64,000 bases of DNA from Mangifera indica. Its lineage: Eukaryota > Streptophyta > Magnoliopsida > Sapindales > Anacardiaceae. The position numbers were made by a program, and so were the translations under genes. The stretch is taken from positions 7,272,251-7,336,250 of the forward strand of contig NC_058151.1 of assembly GCF_011075055.1 (NCBI RefSeq), read 5' to 3'. Below the pieces are notes generated by a model that saw only the letters and a list, made by a program, of their open reading frames with translations, had not been told where the DNA came from and did no database searches. This document shows, in pieces, positions 1 to 12,654 of this stretch (positions are counted from its first letter, which is position 1; every line of letters begins with the position of its first letter).

Positions 1-1288
1 GTTGTCCACACAGTACAGCTCGCGTGTAAGGATTTTAAGTATGTTTTCTATTTTCCTGCATCATATGAGTCATTATAAAACCAAAAACACTTGTTTTCCA
101 TTTTTTGAAAACATACATAACTTAGAAAATGTTTTTCCTCTTTTTTTATTTTTCTGAAATCATGCATATGCTATGATTCCTCATGTTTACATGTATAACC
201 ATAATATGAAATATGTCCATTCATTGTTTTCCCTTATTTTTTTCATTTCTTATCAAACATCATATTATTTTCTCATACATTTATATATATCTTATGCATC
301 AAACTAATTTCAAAATATACAATATAGGCTTATTATAAGGGTTATTGCACATACCATGCACATAATTAAGCAAAATAAATCTATATCACATAAATTGACA
401 CTTTTGTCCTTATGGCCAAAAGTTATATGCCTACCCTTAGTGCAAATTATTCCATCAATTCATCATTTCTCACATACTCAATACACAAAATCCACTAAGC
501 TAACCCCAAGAATATGAAATGTCTAAAATACCCTTATGACAAAAATTACTTCATAAGTCCTAATGAATTTCTTTATTCTTTTAAGCATAAATCACCTTAA
601 TTCTAATACCTTACACACTTATATAAGTAAAGGTTATTTAAATAACCTAACTCAAATTACTTCAAGTATGTAAAGTATGAAATTTTTACCTTTTCTTTGC
701 TAATTAGGTGATTTAAGTCTATCCTCCTTCTTTTCTTCTTCCTAATAACCTTAATCAACCAAAAATATAATCATCCATCAAAACTCTAAACTTCACATCT
801 CTTAAAAATTAAATTTTTTACCTTAGAACTTATCAGAATTGATAGATCTACACTTTTTATAACTAAAGGCTCTAAAAGTTAGGTGGTTTAGCTAGGTCTT
901 TTGATTATTTTTTGCTTGAAGAAAAAGCTTTAGTAAAATTATGGAGATTCTCGGCCAAAGAAGAAGAAAATGAATAGTTGGTTGGTTTTATAAGCATTTT
1001 GAACTAATTTACCCTTAACCTTTTCTAAAAATGACTATTTTATCCTTATCCAATTACCAAAAACTCTTAGCACCATTATATAATTTCAAGTGTGTCATTC
1101 AATTTACATTCCCACTTTGTCTCTTAAATCCTTCTAAAATGACCATTTTAGCCCCTTTGAAAATTATTGCTCATTTAGTAGTTTCTTATAATTCTTTTGC
1201 AATTTCTTTAAACAACAAGTTATAAAATTAACTCTAGGGCTAATTTTGGAAGTGGAGTTTGCTGACATACCTAAATCCGGGTGTTACA
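1..1288 (-). mobile_element. Partial LTR of an unidentified Ty3/gypsy-type element, running off the window
   Basis: Read on the minus strand, this stretch begins at 1288 with TGTAACACCCGGATTTAGG, the usual start of many plant gypsy LTRs, and continues as AT-rich non-coding sequence past the left edge. I see no open frame worth calling. It does not resemble the region beside the right-hand LTR of the neighbouring element A, so I treat it as a different LTR that abuts or truncates A. The identification rests on the terminal motif and base composition only. Confidence 0.4.
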
Positions 1289-1883
1289 TATATCCTTTAC
1301 ACATAGGCATGTATTACTAATCTATATGACATGTAACAAAAACATATGAGAGTGCACTCTTGATGCAGGGCTCACAGTCATATGTCCTATCCCACACGGA
1401 CGTGTGTCCATTCCCAATTCCATACCCCCATGTACCCAATCTTACAGGGGTGAATATTCCTAAATACACATGGGCATGTGTTGCTAAAATTCTAGAATTT
1501 TCAGAACTCTGATTCTAATCTCCTACACTTTCATACTTTCAAATACTACCAAAACACTTCCAAAAGAGACATATTTCATAACTGCATCTTACCATACAAT
1601 CCTATTTTACACTACACACATGAATCAATGAATTACACATCATTAATATGATATACACACATACCTAATAAATCTATCCCATTCTACACTACATATCAAA
1701 GGTTCATGAGTCCGAATACAAATCTAAGTGAATTTTCCATCCTTCTACCAACCATACAACCCATTAACACTAAATTAACAACCCTACATAAAGGGAATCA
1801 TTATAAAACTAGAATAAAACAATTTTAAACCATAACTAGAACCACAATCATGCAAAAACTCAATTAATCCCTACTTCCATTAT

Positions 1884-1923
<40 letters not shown>

Positions 1924-1931
1924 ATACATAC

Positions 1932-1979
<48 letters not shown>

Positions 1980-2600
1980 CTACCTAAGCAATCAAAATTA
2001 CACTCAATTTGAAACCATCGATAACACCCAATACAAAACATCATAAGGAATCATGTTACTTACCTTGATAAAATGATGACATTAGTCTTCTCATGGCCTG
2101 AACGACTTCCAAAAGCTTTTCTTCTAGCAAAAAGTGACTCTAGCACTCCCTAATCCTTTATTCTCTCTTATTTGGCTGAAAAGATTTTAGAGAAAAAAGT
2201 GAGTCTTGCCTCTTTTATGATCATTTTTATTTTCAAATTAAACAGACAGACACGGGCGTGTATACTAAACACACGAGCATGTATGCCAATTATGAAACAT
2301 TAAAACCATGTCACAAGATTCCTGCAGAATATATCCTTATCCTAGAATTCAAAATTTGCTGACTAGACATAGCCGTGTATCTAACTTACATGGATGTGTA
2401 TCTTGGCCAAAATTAACCAAATCATACAATATGCGAAAAAACCATTTTGTCATCTCTACCACTTCATACATGAGCGTATAGCCTCTTATACACGGTTGTG
2501 CATGCCACAAGTCACATAAACACTTCTTAAGCATAATGTCACATAAGAAAAAAAATACTAAAAAGACCAAAATAACTTTAAGCATACTATGGATGATACA
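1282..2600 (-). repeat. 3' LTR of element A, probably truncated
   Basis: It aligns block by block with 8864-10043, for example the segment near 1620-1680 with 9170-9230 and the segment near 2080-2130 with 9570-9620. The end at 2600 (TGTATCATCC on the minus strand) is next to a polypurine tract, as expected for a 3' LTR. The other end stops at the TGTAACACCC junction, whereas the right-hand LTR seems to continue to about 8129, so this copy looks about 700 bp short. Confidence 0.7.
1885..1975. repeat. (CA)n-(TA)n microsatellite
   Basis: About 17 CA units pass through a short CATA-rich transition into a long TA run. It lies inside the 3' LTR of element A, and the other LTR lacks it (9440-9465 has only a short TA run), so it expanded after insertion. 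Confidence 0.95.
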
Positions 2601-2602
2601 TA

Positions 2603-2613
2603 TTTCCCCCCTT
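2603..2613 (-). other. Polypurine tract of element A
   Basis: On the minus strand this is a run of A and G (AAGGGGGGAAA) immediately upstream of the TGTATC start of the 3' LTR. That is the standard position for priming plus-strand DNA synthesis. Confidence 0.65.
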
Positions 2614-2713
2614 AAATGAATTTCATCCTCAAAATTTACTCGAATAGTTGTGGGAACTTTTACATCATATCTTGCTTCACCTCTTAAATGACATCCTTTA
2701 CACGATGATTCCT

Positions 2714-3732
2714 CTAAAGGATCTTAACCAAAGGAATGTATTTCTTGAGTTGCTTCACTTGTCTGTCAAGAACCTGAATCGGCCTTTCCTCATAGGCCAA
2801 ATCATTTCTAAGCTTTACATTTTCAACTCTTAACACATGAGTCGGGTCACAGAGATACTTATGCAATAATGACAAATGAAATACACTGTCCATCCTATCC
2901 ATACTTGCCAGTAATACAAGTCTATAAGCACTCTTACCCATGCACTCCAAGATCTCATAAAGTTCTATAAACTTTGGTGCTAGCTTACCTTTTCGTCTAA
3001 ATCTCATTACATGATAGTAATAGGCAATTTTCACAAAGACCTTGTCACCTAAAATAAACTCTAAATCTCACCTCTTTGGTCTGCATAACTTTTTTGATGA
3101 TCCTAAGCCTGTTTCATCCTTTCTCAAATCAACCTTACATCTTCGATCCTAAAGATTTTGCTAATGTATCATTTTCACCAATCTCTTCCTAATGTAATAG
3201 TGATCGACATTTTCTCCTATAAAGTGTCTTATAAGGAAACATCTAAATGGGTGTCTAATAACTATTATTATAAGAGAATTCCATTATTGGTGACACCACA
3301 ACCTAACTCACGCCCTGATCCAAGCAACAAGCTCTTAACATATCTTCTATCGCTTGATTAACTCTCTTAGTCTCTCTGTCGATCTAAGGGTGATAAGTAG
3401 TGCTAAACACTAATCTAGTACCCATCAAACTCTACAAACTCTACCAAAAAGCTTAGACAAATCATGTTTCTCTATCTGATACAATGGTTTTAGGTACTTT
3501 GTGTAATCTCACAATTTCCCTGATGTTTATATAACCCAACTGATTTATGTTGGTACCCTTTTTAACATGGATAAAATGCACTAACTTGGTTAATCGGTCT
3601 ACTATGACCTAAAAGGCATTATGTCTACCTCAAACTCTCAGTAAACTAACCACAGAGTCTATAGAAATATACTCCTACTTTCATTCAAGACTAATCAAAT
3701 GGTGCAATAATCCATATAGTCTTCGATGTTTC
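2714..3732 (-). pseudogene. Integrase (core and C-terminal part) of element A
   Basis: Residues from 2714-3034 match the C-terminal tail of plant gypsy integrases: the region that reads like 'RRKGKLAPKFI', then 'SVFHLSLLHKY', then a stretch on the order of 'YEERPIQVLDRQVKQL' that precedes the element's last codons. Further upstream on the same strand (3360-3520) are the degraded catalytic core words around 'IVSDR' and the 'HPQ' region. Several stops and frameshifts separate these pieces, so no protein is made. The solo LTR at 3733-5294 interrupts the same gene. Confidence 0.7.
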
Positions 3733-5294
3733 TGTTAGAATATGCCCTAAAAACCAATCACTTTATTAGTTTCAAGGGTTGTATATCTTGCATATAATTA
3801 TTAATAAAAGAAGAGTTTTGTCATACTTCACATGTTTTATGTGTCACTTTTATATCTATGTTGTAGTTGTATATTACATCCATATTAGCTACATGCATAT
3901 GACATGTGAAAAATCCCAATGAGTTTTAATAAACGTCATCAAATCGTTCCCTACATAGGCAATTTGTTTGGACAATAGTATTGCATAGTGGGTGTGTGTT
4001 ATATCATCACAGTATATCAGTGGATGATATTAAACATGGTAGATATACACAAGTAAACAATAGAACTGTTTGATGGTTAGAGAACTAATCAAAGGTTATT
4101 ATATTATACTGTTTATCGAACATGACCGCTAAACGATGATCACATGGGCATTAATATGTAGTCAATGATAAATCATAAATTATACTAGTGTATAGATCCT
4201 TTGACTTGAGATATCACGATTGTGCTTCGTTCTGAAATATATGGTTCATATGGTGTATACTACGAGGGTAATCATGTCTTGTTCAGAAGTTGCTGTAATC
4301 ATATGTTGCTTGAGCGAAAGGACAAATGATGATCATATAGGGATCTGTTAGCTCGACTGCTCTCGAGTTCTCATACGAATATCGAAAAACATGAAAATTT
4401 AAGACACTGATCAGTGTAGATAAAAGTTTACATGAAAAAAGTTTCGATGTGGCATATTCTAAGGTATAACTTGATATTCAAAAAAATTAAATATTGGATT
4501 TTGACATTCCATGCATCTAAGTTTAATCGGGATGTAACGACGAAAAGATTAGACTACATGGTAAGTGTGAGTAAGAAAGGTTCATTTGGTATTATGTGAA
4601 GCTTGTACTTCATTGTGATGTAGGGGTTATGGGGCATTGCTAGATGACACTACATGATCAATGGGAGTTTCGTTTTATAGAGGAAAACGAAGTATATCGG
4701 TTAACGATAGTTTTGAGTTATACAATGATATAATGAAATGTATCATTTGATATGGGACCCATGACTACATCATTATGAACCTTGAAGGTCACACCCATAT
4801 TTCAAGTAAGAGAATGGTGTTATGAAGATGAAAATATTTATCCACGGTTGGCTAGCACTTTCTAAGGATAAAAATGGTACTTTTCCAATAAGATTCGAAA
4901 AATGGGCAAAATTATCATTTTACACTTTTGAAATTGTTTAGAAAATGGAACATATAAATTTGGGCACAAATTAATCAACATGTGTCAAAATATTAGTTAC
5001 TTTTAATTATAAGCCAATAGAAATTGGACACATGCTTAACTTGATAAATATCAAGTTTAAGCTTAATAAATGAGAGAAAAATGTAGAAAAATTAGAGAAT
5101 TTTCTTCTTCTTCTTGCTTTTGCTGAGAAAAGTTTCCATTTTTCCTCCTTGAAGGGTGCAAGTTACAAGATATAAGGTAGTTTACATATTTCTATGCTTT
5201 ATTTCTTGAAACAACATGTAAATTTTATATTACCATTGTTACATATGATGTGAATATGATCTAAAAATGTTAATTTTCTTACCAAAATCTTACA
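3733..5294 (+). mobile_element. Ty1/copia solo LTR inserted in element A
   Basis: 1,562 bp beginning TGTTAGAATATGCCC and ending CTTACA, with no internal coding region. It is flanked by GTTTC (3728-3732) and GTTTG (5295-5299), a 5-bp target duplication with one mismatch. The opening block resembles the LTR start of element B (TGTTGGGATAGATACCC), so it belongs to a related copia group but is not a copy of B. A solo LTR is the usual product of recombination between the two LTRs of a full element. Confidence 0.7.
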
Positions 5295-6868
5295 GTTTGG
5301 CGTTAACCTATTGACATACCAAAAATTTTACCATAAAGTCTACCACATTTCTTTTCATGTTAATTCATCAAAATGTCTTCTTTAGGTCTTGATACATCTT
5401 CACACTTTTAGGGTGGGTAATGTAAAGGGAATTATGAGTCTTAGATAGGATCTTATGCCTTAAGTTAGACACCTTAGGAATGCACACACAATATATAAAT
5501 CTTAACACCTCTTAATTGATATTAAAATCAGATATCGTGTTCTTGGTAATCTTTTTCCTCATCTGGATGCACCACTTATTTGATAACTAAGCTTCTTGAA
5601 TCTTGTCCAACATTGTTGATCGAATCCTCAAATCAACCAGTATTCTCATAACTAGCTCAATCTAGTCCTTCTTTATCTTTTTTTGTAACTCTTAACATGT
5701 TGTGACCTGTGATAATATCACTTATCTATCAAAGGCATTTACTACCACATTTAATTTTCCAAGGTTGTATCGAATGTCACAATCATAATCTTTAACTAAT
5801 TCTAACTATCTCCTCTGTCTCATGTTTAACTCACTTTGAGTGAAAAAATACTTCAGACTCTTATAATCTGAATAGATATTGCATCAGACTCTATATAAAT
5901 AATCTCGCCAAATTTTCAAAGCAAAATTCACTGTGGCTACCTCTAGATCATGATAAAGATACTGAACCTCATAATTCTTTAGCTATCTGGAGGTATAAGC
6001 TATCAATATCCCCTTCTGCATTAATACTGCTCTCAAACCCTAATTAGAAGCATTTGTGTACAAATCATATGCTTCTCATTTTGTAGGTCAGGCTAAAACT
6101 AATGCTAAGGTCAATCTATTCTTTAATTCTTGGAAACTCCTTCCACATATATCAAACCACATAAAAGAGGTATTGTTCCTAGTCAATTCAGTCAATAATC
6201 GAGCTAACTTAGAGAAGCCCTCTACAAAATGTCTATAATAACCTATTAATCTATGAAAACTTTTCACCTCTTGAAGGGTCTTGTGTTTCTGCCACTTTAA
6301 CACCACTTTAACCTTACACAGATCTATCGAGATACCATCAGTTGATACCATATGCCTTAGAAAAATAACACAATCTAACCAAAATTCACATTTTGAGAAC
6401 TTGGCGTACAACTACTTCTCACATAGTCTTTGTAACACAAATATCAAATACCTTTCATACTCTTCATGAGACCTAGAGTACACCAATATATCATCTATAA
6501 ATACAATAACAAATTTATCAAGACAATCTCGAAACACCTTGTCTATTAAATCCATGAAGATCATAGTGCATTTGTTAGACGAAATGACATCACCACAAAT
6601 TCATAGTACCCATATCTTATTCAAAAAGCTGTCTTTAGAACATCCTTTTTGGCTACTTGGAGTTGATGGTACCTTAATCTCAAATCAATCTTTGAAAACA
6701 CCAAAGCACCTTTTAGTTGATCAAATAAATCATCAATCCATGGCAATAGATACTTGTTCTTGATAATGACCTTGTTCAACTCCCGATAATCAATACACAT
6801 ATACATCGACCCATATTTTTCTTTACAAAAAGGATCGATACACCCCATAACGAATGACTCGGTCATAT
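5295..6868 (-). pseudogene. Reverse transcriptase and RNase H of element A
   Basis: On the minus strand, 6621-6866 gives the RT block with '[12 protein letters not shown]' and '[12 protein letters not shown]'. 6475-6520 gives the active-site block 'FIDDILVYS' with both aspartates. 6088-6411 gives the RT end and linker, with 'KCEFWL', 'GYYRHFVEGFSKLA' and related words. RNase H words follow at 5700-5900. Stops, indels and a 64-bp tandem duplication at the upstream edge destroy the frame. The family's normal role is to copy element RNA into DNA in cytoplasmic particles; this copy cannot do so. Confidence 0.8.
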
Positions 6869-6979
6869 AAATCCATTGTTTAGTAACTTCTGTAACTATT
6901 TCTTCAACTTTTGAAGAATGACTCGGTCATATAAATCCATTGTTTAGTAACTTCTATAACTATTTCTTCAACTTTTGAA
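6852..6979. repeat. 64-bp tandem duplication in the RT region of element A
   Basis: The block starting gaatgactcggtcat at 6852 repeats at 6916 with one substitution seen (tgtaac versus tataac). Because 64 is not a multiple of three, the duplication shifts the reading frame. Confidence 0.9.
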
Positions 6980-7127
6980 GCTTCATTGATGCCATTTTAT
7001 ATAAGGCCTTAGAAATGGCTACTGTCCCTAAGGCCAAGTCTATACTAAACTTCACTTCTTTCACCAGTGCCAATCTAGGCAACTTATTTGGAAACATATC
7101 AAAAAATTCATACACCATTGGGGTGGA

Positions 7128-7575
7128 TTACAAACTCAGGGTGGTTTTCGTAGGCTTGTTTACCACATGAGTTAGGTACCTTGAACTCTTTTTCATTAAC
7201 ATTTTTTTAGCTTTTAGGTTGTTGATCATCATGCTCAATACTTTACCTTCACCAAATGAGAATTCTTCACCATTTTCCAATTGGAATAAAACTTTCTTCT
7301 TCTTGCAGTCTGTCTTAACTTTATAGTGGCTTAAGAAATTCGTGCCCAATGTTATATCAAAGTCTAGCATGTCAAACACTATCAAGTCTACCACTATCTC
7401 TCTACCTCTTAAGAACATTGTTTCACATAAGAACATCTAGTTACTTTGAATTTTATCTTCATTTAGCATCTCTATACTAATGTCATACACTATGGTAGAC
7501 TCTAACCCTTACCTTTCCTTAATCCTTTAAGCAATAAAGTTGTGAGTAACACCAAAATCTATCAGTATATATAAA
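7128..7575 (-). pseudogene. Aspartic protease (retropepsin-like) of element A
   Basis: Near 7535-7570 on the minus strand the translated words 'DFGVTHNFIA' match the active-site motif of plant gypsy proteases, usually D-S-G-A-T-H-S-F; the second residue has changed. Downstream, 7128-7436 contains 'FDMLDFDITLGTNFLSHY', equivalent to the conserved 'DVILGMDWL' block. A frameshift separates the two halves. Confidence 0.7.
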
Positions 7576-8107
7576 AGCCATGAGTGAAAAATTAACTAAC
7601 TAGTCACAACAGATAGGTTAGCCTGAACCTAAGTCTAGGTCACTGTATAGACCCTAACTTATCCTTATCTCCCAGTTTGCTTTGTCAGGGCTAGTGCTGT
7701 TACAACACATTCTTGGGAAAAGTTTCTTAACTATTTGCATTTGAAATAAATCCTCTAAGTAGCTATATACTCATCAGTGTGTCTACAATTGCATTGTTAA
7801 CATGCAAGGATCTCTTCTCACCTCGATGTCATATCTTCTTGCTTTTCTAGTCCTTTCTAGAACTTTAAGACTAAAAACTCTTTTTTCTTTGATTGTCACT
7901 ATTGCCCCTAGTGTCACGACTATTTCCCACATGGCTAATATGAATGAAAACATCCAAACGTAAGTATGAGTTCATACAAATCAATCCAAACCAATAATAG
8001 TCAAATCCACATGCATTTATACATCTAAAGTATTTATAAGAGTGTAATGAATGGTTTATGAATGACAACAAAAAACATCCAAGTCCTCTACCCTCATGTG
8101 CTGTAAT
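7576..8107 (-). pseudogene. Remnant of the gag region of element A
   Basis: Only about 530 bp lie between the protease motif and the probable primer binding site, where a gag gene of over 1 kb would be expected. I find no clear capsid motif and no intact zinc knuckle. The assignment is positional, and a large internal deletion is likely. Confidence 0.4.
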
Positions 8108-8118
8108 GAGTTATACCA
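8108..8118 (-). other. Probable primer binding site of element A
   Basis: On the minus strand this reads TGGTATAACTC, a decayed form of TGGTATCAGAGC, the site complementary to initiator tRNA-Met used by many plant elements. It lies about 10 bp inside the probable LTR end at 8129. Confidence 0.4.
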
Positions 8119-8128
8119 CTAGTCTCTT

Positions 8129-10043
8129 TGTCGCCACTTTGCTACTCTAGAATCCTACCTCTAAAATTCACAGAAAACACATGAGTGGATTTGTACTCAG
8201 TAAATAGCAAAAGTAATATATGTAGTGGTGTTACTTTTTTTCTAAGAAAATTCAAGGATGTATTCTCTAACATTCTATATGCCCATTTAAGTTATTTTAA
8301 TGTTTGACACCCATACTCATATAACAGGGTGTCATCTTGAATGACTAATGTACATCAACATCCTAAATGTCATGTTAAAGCTTATAACATCTCGAATGTC
8401 ATTCTTACATATAATTCATACACATGCCAATCGAACTAGAGTTGTTAAGAAAATATTACTCAAACAGTAGGTCCTTAGACCTCACCTATCTTCGCACATG
8501 TATCTTAAATGTTACAACGCCTATCATCGGTACAAAATTACGTAGATTTATTAGCTCTATTGCTTGTACTACCACTTTACACACAATTTGGTGGCATATA
8601 ACATTATTGTACATCATATCTAAATTTTTTACCCAAAAATGATCTGATCACGGTATGTGCCATCGTTTTTATAGTCGGGCACATCCTTATTGATTTCTAT
8701 TACTATTAACTCTTATTAAGTTCTTATTGTTGACCTTCTTTTATAAACATCCCTTATGGGGGTAAATTTATCATTTCTTTAATCCATTTGCTCATAGCAA
8801 AGCTTCATATATTTTCATTAATTATAAGTGTTTTTATTTTCAAATTCCTTAAATATACACGGGGTGTGTATCCTTTACACACAAACGTGTATTACCAACT
8901 TACATGACATGGGACGAAAACACACGAAAGTGTACCTTTGGTTCAAGGCACATGGTTGTGTGTCCCATATCACAAGTGCATGTGTCTATTCCTAATTTCA
9001 CATTCCCGTATACCTAATCTTATACGGGTGAATATTCTTAAATACACATGGATGTGTGTCACTGAAATTCCAGAATTTCTAGAACTCTAATTCTAATATC
9101 TTACACTTTTCACACTTCCAAAAGAGATATATTTCATAACCACATCTTACCACATAGTCCTATTCTGCACTACACACATGAATTAATGAATTACACGTCA
9201 TTAATATGGTACACACACACCCCTAATAAGTTTATCCCATTCTACACTACAATAAAAGGTTCATTAGTCTAAATACGAATCTTAGCAAATTTTCCATCCT
9301 TCTACCAACCTGAACAACCTATTAACACTATATTAACAACCCCACATAAAGAGAATCATTACTAAACTGCAATAAAACAATTTTAAACCATAATTAGAAC
9401 CATGATCATGGAAAAACTCAATCAATCCCTACTTCCATTATCAATATAATATATAAATAACTACCTAAGCAATCAAATATCATGTTTACATTCAATTCTA
9501 AGTCATCAGTAACACCTAATATATAACATCACAAGGAATCATGCTACTTACCTTGATAAAATGATGACACTAGTCTTCCCATGGCCTGAATGACTCCAAA
9601 AAGCTTTTCTCCTAGTAAAAAGTGACTCTAGTACTCTCCAATCCTTCATTCTCTCATGTTTGGCTAAAATGATTTTAGAGAAAAAGTTAGTGATGCCTCT
9701 TTTGCGATCGTTTTTATTTTTAGATTAAACAAATATACGCTGGTGTGTATACTAAACACATGGGTGTGTATCCTAGAATGAAACATTAAAACCATGTTGT
9801 GAGATTCCCACAAAACATATCTTATCGTAGAATTTAAAATTTGTTGACTAGACATGACCATGTATCCTATTTATACGGGTGTGTATCCTTTTGCCATCTT
9901 TACCACTTTATACACAAGCATATAGCCTTTCATATACAGTCGTGCTTGCCACAAATCATATAAAAACTTTTCAAGCATAACCTGTTATAGGGAAAAAATA
10001 CTAAAAAGACCAAAAAACCTAAAGTATACCTACAGATGCTATA
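8129..10043 (-). repeat. 5' LTR of element A
   Basis: 8864-10043 aligns with the left LTR at 1282-2600. The extension to 8129 is inferred from the primer binding site position and a TG at 8129 (CA on the element strand). If right, this LTR is about 1.9 kb. The outer end at 10043 matches the left LTR's end at 2600 in a diverged form. Confidence 0.55.
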
Positions 10044-10055
10044 ATGAAAATAATC

Positions 10056-10078
10056 AATAAACCTATGATAGGTTTATT
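10056..10078. repeat. Short perfect inverted repeat
   Basis: Two 11-bp arms (aataaacctat and its complement) are separated by one base, just outside the 5' LTR of element A. It could form a small hairpin. I see no function. Confidence 0.8.
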
Positions 10079-10670
10079 TTCAATCCCATTATCTAAATGA
10101 AAACAAGATTTGTATAAGCACCTGTTTCCATTTAGTTCATTGTTCATAATATTGTTATAAAAAATGAATAAAGTTTTTTGACGTCCACCAATAATGTCCC
10201 AAACAACTTTATTTTCTATTCGATTATAATATTATTAAATCATTAAATTTTGATTAATCATGGTTTACTAATAAAACTGCTATGATACGACTTCTCACCA
10301 CAATATAAAAATCAATTGACAAATGTTAATTTTCATCAAAATTTAATTGTTATTTTCATTATAGCATGCATGTATCTTAATGAAAATTGAACAATTATAT
10401 TAGTAAATGTATGATCATAATATAATTAGAAGAGATTTAAAAGTACCTTGATTAATTGTTCAAAGTATTTGCAAGAACATAAGTTTGAAAGAATTCCTTT
10501 TAAATTTTGTACTCTTGAATAATTTACAACCTCTCTCAATTTGTAAAAAGGAGTTAAGCTTCAGATTCTAAAACATTTGGAATTCGTTAGATAGAATAAT
10601 TCACATTTTAATAATTCTACAAAAACCTTATCCTAATGGAATCGGTCGATGCAAAACGACAACTAACACG

Positions 10671-10760
10671 GGGTCTTTGTCTCCTACATGTCTTACACTT
10701 TGACTAAAGTTAATATAATATAATAAACATCAGGGTCTTTATCTCCCACGTGTCTTACAC
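10671..10760. repeat. Direct repeat of about 28 bp, 62 bp apart
   Basis: The block gggtctttgtctcctac...tcttacac at 10671-10698 recurs with a few changes at 10733-10760. It lies in the non-coding part of the pararetrovirus-like region, and its role is unknown. Confidence 0.7.
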
Positions 10761-11996
10761 AATTTAGTTATTATTATTCCTAATGGAGTAATGTCTGTAG
10801 CTTCTTATCCGTAGATCTTGAAGTGTTGGCAACATCTTATCCCTCTACTTGTCTTGCTCCTATTTTGATACATGATGCGTTTCACATGTTGATAATTTAT
10901 TTTGGGCGAATCGAATCTCCCTTTTAGATTAGACAGATGTAGGCCTACTTATTATGTCCATAAAATTTCCAAAAGTATTGTTGTTTTCATCTGCAGTTTA
11001 GGTTTCTACTTCGTTTGGGCTTCAGCTTCTTGAGTTAAAATTAACTGAAGAGTATATTTTGTAGTATCCATTAAAGCTTATTGAGAAATATTTTGGAATT
11101 TGAATCCATCTGCCATTTCTCATAATTAAGCTTGATTTGCCTTGAATATAGTACCTTGAGCTTTTGCATACTCGTTTGGGAAAGTTACTGCAATTCCTTT
11201 ATCTATATGAACTATAGTTTTTCTCCTCAAAAGTTCATCTAGTTTGGCTTGGACTTATAATAGTTTCCCTATATGTAACCTAGTCTAATACTGATCCTCC
11301 TTATCAAGTTTCTCTTTTATTTGCTATAGTGCAAACTATTCTATAGAGACCTCTTCTCGAACCATTATGTGATACCATGGTTCTCCTATAACAAATTCAC
11401 ATATTTGTACAGGTTGCATATTATCATCTTCTTGAACAAAAGAAGTAGTAATACATGTGAACATGTAAATCCTTTTATCTAGGACACACAGTGCCTATTT
11501 CACAACATTGGGTATCTCAAGGTCTATAATTGCTTCTTGCATATCAATTTCCATTACATCGATCCATCCACTTTTTAAGTGTTGTTTGAATTTTCCTTTT
11601 TTAAAGAGTTTCCATGGAATTTTTAATTCCATAACTCTATCTAAAAATATAGATAGTTATGCTAGAAGATTATTAACATCTTTTTCCTTCAGTAGTGCTA
11701 TTAGTGTTCTAAAATAACTAGTTCGAGATAAGGCATAACAAATCATATTATTTCTTTTACTAGTTTAGTCTTTAAAAATAGTTGGGACCGAAGAATAAAT
11801 CTCCTATGGAGTTTTTCTTCTTCGTAATACACTTTATTAGCTTCTAGTCATACTAGTCTAATAGCTAGCTTCTACATTAATTGATTGAGCTCTACTAGCC
11901 CTAAAACTGTCATAATAGTTACTCAACATTATGTCTCCAAGTCATCCATAATGCCTTACTAACTTCTATTAGCTTGAGGTGTTCAAGGATTTTGAA

Positions 11997-12224
11997 TTAA
12001 TCTACAATACTTATTACTTCCTGTAATTTCTTTTTTTCACTTGCTTGTTTTTCTACAATTTTATCATGTTTTATAATAGTTTCATCTTGTCTTTTGACAA
12101 TTTTAGCCACTTTAGGCTTTCCTCCATGTTTCTTGGAGTTCTCCTTTTTATTGGATTCTTTAGTAGTAGTTATATGTTTTCCTCTATTTTTCATAGTTTT
12201 TGTTGCTACTTTCTTCAATTTCAA
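11997..12224 (-). pseudogene. Lysine-rich, coiled-coil-like segment, unidentified
   Basis: A 75-codon minus-strand frame rich in Lys, Glu and Thr, with heptad-like spacing in its second half. It sits 3' of the RNase H and zinc-knuckle pieces of the pararetrovirus relic. Caulimovirids encode basic and coiled-coil proteins, so it may be viral, but the match is compositional only. I do not recognise it. Confidence 0.25.
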
Positions 12225-12403
12225 AGTTCCTCTTGGTTGTTATTCCTACATTAGAGTTTGTTTGTTGCTACACTTTTAGCTTTTGTTTTTCCACCACTCT
12301 AGTGGTGCTTGCCTTTTAGTATTTAGGATTTTCCAGAAGTATCCAGTTATTGCGAATGTTGTGTCCTAGAATGTATTAATACTTGGGGTGTTGCAAGTTT
12401 TTC

Positions 12404-12595
12404 CTACTTATTAAAAATTAGACTATCTTGTTTAGATACAAATAAAATAATTATTACTTGTTGAGCAACTATATCCAGATTTGTTGTCTCTATTTCTTGC
12501 TTGGCAAGTTTCTTGGTTAGACAATTTTTTCTTAAATGAGATGTTGATATGCATTTAGAACAAGGGAAACGTCTTTCAATTTCCTTTTGTTTCAA
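12404..12595 (-). pseudogene. CCHC zinc-knuckle fragment
   Basis: A short minus-strand frame contains 'CSKCISTSHLRKNC', a C-x2-C-x4-H-x4-C knuckle of the kind found in retroviral and pararetroviral capsid proteins, where it binds RNA. It lies downstream of RNase H, whereas in the single-polyprotein caulimovirids the knuckle normally precedes the protease. This may reflect rearrangement, a second viral copy joined in tandem, or permutation of a circular genome before insertion. Confidence 0.5.
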
Positions 12596-12654
12596 TTTCC
12601 TTTTGATCCATCTTCCTGTATAGGTTTGGATAAAAAGTTTGTAATAACATTAGA

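Larger units (their letters stand above)
1282..10043 (-). mobile_element. Degenerate Ty3/gypsy retrotransposon (element A)
   Basis: A minus-strand LTR retrotransposon relic. Two diverged copies of the same LTR sequence lie at 1282-2600 and 8864-10043, with the same order of blocks rich in 'acacgggcgtgtg'-like words. Between them, on the minus strand, come protease (about 7130-7575), reverse transcriptase (about 6090-6870), RNase H (about 5700-6100) and integrase (2714-3732), the Ty3/gypsy order. All frames are broken by stops and indels. The integrase tail resembles the Tekay/Del type but I see no chromodomain. A copia solo LTR splits the integrase region. No target duplication is visible because the left LTR abuts another repeat. 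Confidence 0.8.

Noticed and set aside
2349..2585. 78-codon minus-strand frame with hydrophobic start
   Set aside because: Lies within the 3' LTR of element A.
11508..11717. 69-codon plus-strand frame with Ser/Ile-rich start
   Set aside because: Opposite strand to the pararetrovirus relic and without a motif.
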